In this document: piece after piece, positions 57,940 through 64,000 of the stretch | Layout of the letters: each line of letters starts with the position of its first letter | Numbering within the stretch: position 1 is the first letter of the stretch | From: Dryocosmus kuriphilus | Taxonomy: Eukaryota; Arthropoda; Insecta; Hymenoptera; Cynipidae | Assembly (NCBI GenBank): GCA_038277395.1 | Contig: CM076193.1 | Span: forward strand, 118,140,133 to 118,204,132 | DNA length: 64,000 nt | Direction of reading: 5' to 3' | Position numbers and translations under genes: made by a program | The notes under the pieces: generated by a model | Told to the model about the DNA's origin: nothing | The model's database searches: none | What the model saw: only the letters and a program-made list of their open reading frames with translations

Positions 57940-60300
57940 TTAAGGAATGTGAATTTGTGCAATAAAGTTATTATAAATGTTACTAAGACCTTGGATATCA
58001 GTTCTAAAATTAATCGAATTTTTATCATACTGTATGTGAATCATTTTTTAAAATCAATCTTTTTTTAGGCTATAGGTTCAATTTCCAGAATCTGAACATT
58101 TTTAAGATCGATATCAAAATTATGTGAAATCATGAGCGTGTTTAGCAATAGCAGTATTCATTTCGTTATTTTCGATAAATCGCTCATGTTCTCGATTTCT
58201 AGTACACAAAGCTCTACGAGTTTGACCAATGTATGTTTTTTCACAATTCTTGCATTTATGTTTATATGCGCAATTACATTTGTTTTCTTTCTTGATTTTA
58301 TCCTTAGTGCTTTTTAATCAGGTTTTTTAAAGATTGTTATCAATAGAAAATATCAGTTGTATATTATGTTTGTTGAAGATTCTAAAAAGGCAGTCATCAA
58401 AGTTTTAAATATATGGTAGTACAATTATTTTTTTAATTCTGGAGACATCAATAGTTTTTTTTGGATTTTTGGTATTTTTAGAGATTAATGATTTATAGCG
58501 TTAGTCGATTATGCTTTTTAAAATATCTAATGGATAACCATTTTTAAGTAAAGTACTTTTAATAAGATTTAGATTGTCCTTATGGTGTCTAATATCAGAT
58601 AATTGTATTGCTCCTTACGGTACCAGTTTGTGCCAACCTTATTATTTTCTATTGTAAGTGATAAATCTAGAAAGTTAATTCTATCATTCTTTGCCATTTT
58701 CATAGTAAATTTTAGTTTATCGTTTGCATAGTTGAATTTTTTAAGAATTTCATGAACTTTTTCTTTAGGAAGACAAATCAATGTATCATCGATGTAACGA
58801 AAATAAAATATTATTAGGAAATCAATAGAGTTTAGAATTTTATTTTCGATATTTTCCATAAAAATATTAGCAGCAGCTGCTCATAATGATGAACCCATAG
58901 GTAAGCCATAAATTTGCTGGCAGAATTTATTATTGAATTGGCAATGTGATGATTCCAAACATAGTTTTAAGATTTTATCAAAAGTATCTCTAGATAGAAA
59001 AGAATGAGGCTTAATTTCATTTCAACGTTTACTTATTGTACTTCTTATAAGATTCCATGAGATGTTAGTGTACATTGAAACAATATCTAGAGAGACCAAA
59101 GTACAATCGTCTGGAGATGTGATTTTATCAATTTTATTTTTGAAATCCCAGCTATCCTCAATATATTTTGTTTTTCCTACGATTTTTTGTAGCGATTTTG
59201 ATAAAGCCTTATATATACAGTAGAATGGTCAGCCTGGAAAAGAAGTGATTGGTCTGAGAGGGCAGTTTGGTTTATGCAGTTTTGGCAAACCGTAAAATCT
59301 TGGAGCAGTACCATTTGTACAGTTTAAATAATTATAGATGTTATCATTTATAATATTGTTATTTTTGAAGGAAATTAATAACTTGTGTAAGTCAGATTGA
59401 AATTTAGCTGTAGGACCTTTGATTAAGATTCTATAAGTTGATCTGTCATCTAGCAAGTTTAGAGCTTTAGTGGTGTAATCTATTTTATTCAGGAAAACAC
59501 TTCTGTTACTTTTATCTGCTGCGGTTATGATAATATTATTGTTAGAGTATATAAACTCTTTAGATTTTTTAACTTTATTTTTTAATGATGGATTTTTAAT
59601 TAAACTGCTATTGTAAATCCAATTTTGAGTCCAGTAAGTGACTTTGTTTTTAATGGAGTTTCTTAAATTTGGTTCAATATTTTTTATGCTATATTCAATA
59701 TTGCAAATTAATTTGACGATTGAAAAATTACGTTTGTTATATGGTAACTCAAAGTTTCCTCCCAGACTAATGACCTCTTTTATTTCCTTACTCATCTGAT
59801 TAATCAATTAATTAATTAATTAATTAATTAATTAATCTTTGATTTTGTTGATATCTTAGATTTTCGATTTTTAACCTTGATGTATTTATAAGTTTATTAA
59901 CATATTTGTTCACATCTTGTTTAGTTTTAAATTCTAAGTTATTAAAAAAATTTATTGAAAAAGCTTGAATGATTTGAATTTTGAAATAATAAATATCTTT
60001 AAAGAAATTATTTATTTCAATTGATATTGCATTGATTTCATTTTTTAAAATTATTCTTCCAAGTAGATAAATCGATTTCTTTATATTCGAGCAAATTTTC
60101 TTCGAAAAGCATCTAATTTTAGGATTAATATTACATATTATGTGATTCGGAAGAAGATCTTCAAATTTACATCTAAATCATTTAAATCATTAATAATTTT
60201 AACAATATGAAAACATTAACGTAAGTACCACAAACAATTTATTCCATCTTTCATCATCAAAAACATATAATTACAATATTTTTTCCAAAACGTACAATCT
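57940..60300 (-). pseudogene. PLE copy D polyprotein, decayed
   Basis: On the minus strand, the N-terminal part lies near 59810-60170. 59229-59807 encodes NNNIIITAADKSNRSVFLNK and GLPKLHKPNCPLRPITSFPG, PLE RT blocks. Then SLDIVSMYTNIS (motif A) is near 59070, YGLPMGSSL followed by a stop (motif B) near 58890, FRYIDDTLICLPKE (motif C) near 58790 and FLDLSLTIENNK. The GIY-YIG part near 58130-58280 reads CAYKHKCKNCEKTYIGQTRR, then NREHERF and AKHAHDF. At least three frame breaks and stops are visible. It is a distinct family from A/B, closer to neither C nor the pair at 4.3 kb by eye. Confidence 0.8.
59803..59838 (+). repeat. (AATT)n microsatellite
   Basis: About nine units of AATT/TTAA at the start of the RT-containing frame of PLE copy D. 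It interrupts the reading frame upstream of MSKEIKEV. Confidence 0.9.
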
Positions 60301-61870
60301 AAATCTTTTATGGGTTAAATTTCATGTTTTAAAATTTGTTTCTCTTCGATTAATGGTAAGGCTAACACATCGCTCATCATATAATGAATATTTAATTTTA
60401 CTTTAATATTCTTTATAACCTCTTATAGAAACCGCAACGCCATGATTAAGACTTAAGCATAAGTGGAAACATGTTGGCAAGGTAATTTTATTAATAAACA
60501 CCAAAAAACCCAAAGAGGCCGCTATACTTTTTATTCAACAATTTATGGGTTAAAAAAATAATGTAGTATAATTATCTTGGGTAGCGTTTTCACTACTGGC
60601 TCCTTATTGCTTATAAAAATTGAAGCCTGGTCTAAAACAGTGCATTATGTTGCTTTTCAGCTGTCACTTGCGATCCATGAATCGTACGATAGAATATCAA
60701 GATAGTAAAAATGGTTATTTCCTGCCATAGATCAATAAAAAGATGTTTAAGAAATCAATGGTGTAGTTGCATGACTTTTAAATAATATGTTTTTTAAATA
60801 CCGCATAATATTCTAAAAATTATATTATATTTTTAAAAAGGTGTCGAAGCCCCTATTCAAACAAATCTGTGATTTTGAAACGTCATGTCCGGCAGAACCG
60901 TATCATCCAATCAGAAAAATGTTATGCAGTGGCTCCTCTGACTGAAAAAGTAGACAGATGTCGAAAATTCAAGTATCAATTTCTAACAGGAATATTTTTG
61001 TATTTAAAATTGTTAAAAAATAATTGTTAGCCCTAACTAGACCTGACAAAATTACTCAGTTTCGTATAGAATATCAAGCCAAACAAAGAAAGTAATGAAT
61101 ATTATTATTTAAGTGCATGCCATTGATGTTTTGAAAGATAATAAATAAAAATTTTGAAAGAAAATCACCTGTGCAGTGAGCAGAGGTGAGCGAGTTTTTT
61201 TCCGTTTTTTCGCACTTTTCTTAAAACAAAGATAATAATGGAAAAACAAAAAAAAATGTTTTGTACCTGATTGCAAGGGCAATAGTAAGGATTACCCGCT
61301 GAAGCCGTTGGAAGAATCGGCACATTTGCATTGTCACATTTTACAAAATTCGGTTTTAGTGAGATTCTAGTCACTTTGACCACCTTTTAGGCCCTTCTAT
61401 ATACTTTTAAAACACGTTTTAAATAATAAAGGCAAAAATAGGTTATGTTTACTGTTTACACTCAATGAGCGGCCATATTAATTTCCCCATAAATCACGCT
61501 ACTCACATCCGACTGATGCTTCCTCCAAATATTAAAACATATTTTTAAAAAACTTTCCTTAAGTAATTACATTAATTTTTTAGTATTCTTTCAATTTCAC
61601 AAGGAAAATAAAATATTTAAAAATATGCAACTAGCCCATTCTGGTAATTGTGAGAATTTATTTATAGCAATTGTTATAAACAATAAGGAGCAAGTATTGA
61701 AGATGCTACCAAAGATCATTGTACTATGTATGGTAAAATAAACGTCATAAAAAAAGGTTATCGCAAATATCTCCAAAATTTTAGTTTGTAGGAGAGTGTG
61801 GATTAATAAAAAATATAATGTTTATAAGGCTCTAAATAAATAATATATTATTGCACGAGAAAATACTAAG

Positions 61871-62990
61871 ATAGTAATTTATGCGTGATCAAAAAATATT
61901 TTTTGAACATCTTAGATTCTGACCTTTAGTATCCTGGATATTGTCAGCTAAAATCTTATTTTTAATATCTGTGGATGCTCTGCTTCGGTATCTAGATTTC
62001 TGTCCCATAGTTAAGTCGCTAAGATATTACCCGGTAATATCTAGATATTGTGTTTTAATATATATTTTTCTCTATTTTGCAATGTAGATACAGAAGTTAT
62101 GAATCTTGTGCTCAAATGAGTATGAAGTGTATGGAGATTACATTCAAGTTTACTTCGCTGAACACAACCCTCAGTACCATTCTCTCCTTTGAGCATTGAT
62201 GATACTCGAGAGTCACAAGGTCATTAAACGGATGTACGTGCATGTCGTGGGTGACATGAAACACGAGCGACTGTGTATCATAGCACCGCATATGCGTTTA
62301 TTATACACGTCAGTTGTACAAACGCGTAACGTCAAGACACATTTTGGTTACTGATTGTAGCGTCACGTATGCTAACATAAGCAGGAGTTCAACAACCACT
62401 TGTGTCGCCTGCCTCTATGCTTTCCCAAGGGCTATTTTCATTTTCCCATTAGGGTCGCTCACTCGACGAGATAATTTACCTTATTACCGTTCACTCACTT
62501 TAAAAAATGAACATTTTCATATTTTATGTTTACTTCTGTCACAACGATCTCTTTTACATTAAAAATAAAACAAACATCTTACCACAGACTCAAGATAATT
62601 TTTTATTTAAAAATAACAAAACAGAGATGTTTATTGCTATTTATTATTTATATTGCAGTTTATTAAAGAAAAACTACATCAAGCTAATCGGTTATTTTTT
62701 AATAAAAATAGCAAATCATCACTACCATTATAAACAATCTATTAAGTGTGAGTAAATATTTTACTGAAAAATGTAAAAACAATTAACGGGAGATTCTATC
62801 CATTAAAATTCCTCCAAACCCCAAAATTATAAATGATTCTGATCTTTTATGCAACTCGCAAATGAAAAAATAAATTCGTGAAGCAGAGGGTAAGCGCCCA
62901 TACTGATACTTTTTTTATATCCTATTACATATACTTTTAACCTCTCGCCCCGACAACTAAATGTCTTTTGACACATAGCCGCTATTTGCT
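61871..62990. other. Stretch without a recognised gene
   Basis: Open frames at 62314-62755 have no motif I recognise. 62160-62460 is somewhat less AT-rich. Confidence 0.4.
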
Positions 62991-62994
62991 TCCA

Positions 62995-63952
62995 ATCAGG
63001 CCTCTTGCCCTCACCACCCTATCTCCCTCCACCAAATCGACTCATTTACACCTCTCAAGCCCACCTTCTCCTAAATAGCCTACTCCCTCTTACTCACGAT
63101 CACTCTACCTCTCTCGCACATAATAACCTATCGTTGTTCTTCATAGTTAACACTCACCCCAATCTTTCCTACCTCTATCCTATACGATCTTTATCTCGTC
63201 GTCTTACTCAATATCCTACCTATTAAACCCAGCTAACATCCCTTTCCATATTCCTCATCCCCTCTCTTACGTACACGTTAACTTTTTACCCCTCATTACC
63301 TCTGAGCGTCAGCAACCTTCCCAACCTTTACACCTTATCTTTCCCCGCCCTACCCAATCACAATTCTACAACATTAAATTTATACATTTCACTTCTACCC
63401 GTCTGTCCTCTGCTCTCTCCCATTTCTATCAAACTTCCACATCACACTATACTTTTGCTCTTCTATCACTCTGGCCTATCTCCCTTCTACATCCGATACT
63501 CTCAATTTCCCTAATCTCCTCTACATTTCTCCTTACGGCCCGGCCTACCGACTCTTCCTCACCCTATTTTGCCTCGCAGATCCTATCAAAATTTCAGAGC
63601 TATCTCCACATATCTTCGCACATCTGTCCCTCTGCCGTCTTTCCTCTCCCCGTTCCCAAAACATCCGCTCCTCTCAATTCGTCTCTATTTGTCCCCAATC
63701 GCTCTATCCCTTTAACCTCAACCTCTTTATTCCCTCTCAATTCTATCAATTTTCCACCACTATCACAGCCTACCTATTCCCTTCTATCATTTTGGCTTCT
63801 CTCTTTTCCCTCAATACCCAATCCTCTCATTTCTCCTCAAATTTCCTCAATTTCTCTCTATTTTCCCTTAACTGACCTACTCTTTGTCTCTCTATCTATC
63901 TTTCCCTTCTCTATCCTATCAAAATTGCACAGCAGTCATCTTATACTTTTTC

Positions 63953-63999
<47 letters not shown>

Positions 64000-64000
64000 T
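62995..64000 (+). repeat. Polypyrimidine tract ending in (TC)n
   Basis: About 1 kb of C/T-rich sequence with A interruptions (CTCTACCTCTCTCGCAC, TTCCCTTCTCTATCC), running to a pure (TC)n run from 63955 to the window end. Same texture as 2.0-2.5 and 17.2-18.3 kb. No gene in it; continues beyond the window. Confidence 0.8.

Larger units (their letters stand above)
57170..61870. mobile_element. Long inverted-repeat structure enclosing PLE copy D
   Basis: 57485-57720 is the inverted copy of 60330-60540 (landmarks GGTAAGGCTAACACATCGCT and AAACATGTTGGCAAGGTAAT), 57310-57355 matches the complement of 60680-60715, and 57361-57470 matches the complement of 61740-61860 (CCAAAATTTTAGTTTGTAGG against its counterpart near 57415). 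The right side has extra DNA at 60720-61650. The PLE D coding region lies between. Whether the repeats are the PLE's own ends or an older element is not decided. Confidence 0.65.

Overview
The window looks like a transposon-rich, AT-rich intergenic or heterochromatic stretch of an arthropod genome, most likely an insect. This is an inference from the element mix: Penelope-like retroelements with GIY-YIG domains, Tc1 and mariner transposons, a hAT-type non-autonomous element, a P-element-like transposase remnant, LINE fragments, a tRNA-derived SINE, foldback elements and polypyrimidine satellites. I could not identify a host protein-coding gene with confidence. Nearly every ORF with recognisable homology belongs to a mobile element, and most are broken.

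Layout. 1-4.3 kb: no gene, one CT-rich tract. 4.3-6.95 kb: two 5'-truncated Penelope-like (PLE) copies joined head to head, each carrying a hammerhead-ribozyme-like motif at its outer end. 7.46-15.38 kb: PLE copy A, split by a 4.69 kb DNA transposon (8035-12724) with about 500-bp inverted repeats, a TATA target duplication and a spliced transposase gene. 15.4-20.3 kb: CT-rich satellite of about 543-bp units and a P-element-like transposase remnant. 20.36-21.83 kb: non-autonomous hAT with an 8-bp duplication. 23.2-26.7 kb: two mariner copies of one family, the first carrying a LINE-like 3' end. 26.7-32.2 kb: no gene recognised. 32.2-37.1 kb: PLE copy B on the minus strand, same family as A, split by a 1.63 kb element with GC-rich ends. 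38.1-40.1 kb: 5'-truncated LINE. 42.07-45.37 kb: large foldback element whose arms are about 150-bp tandem repeats, followed by a smaller foldback at 45.4-46.05 kb. 46.17-47.44 kb and 51.76-53.03 kb: two 1267-bp Tc1 copies, one with an intact transposase and one dead. 53.9-54.75 kb: LINE endonuclease remnant hit by a SINE. 54.76-56.77 kb: a second head-to-head PLE pair (family C). 57.2-61.9 kb: PLE copy D inside a long inverted repeat. 63-64 kb: polypyrimidine tract.

These elements do not form a pathway. They form a nested insertion history: PLE A is older than the 4.69 kb transposon in it, whose intron in turn holds a MITE-like palindrome; PLE B is older than the 1.63 kb element in it; the LINE remnant is older than the SINE in it. 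The strongest structural themes are hammerhead motifs at PLE 3' ends, recurrent head-to-head PLE pairs, and foldback arms built of tandem repeats.
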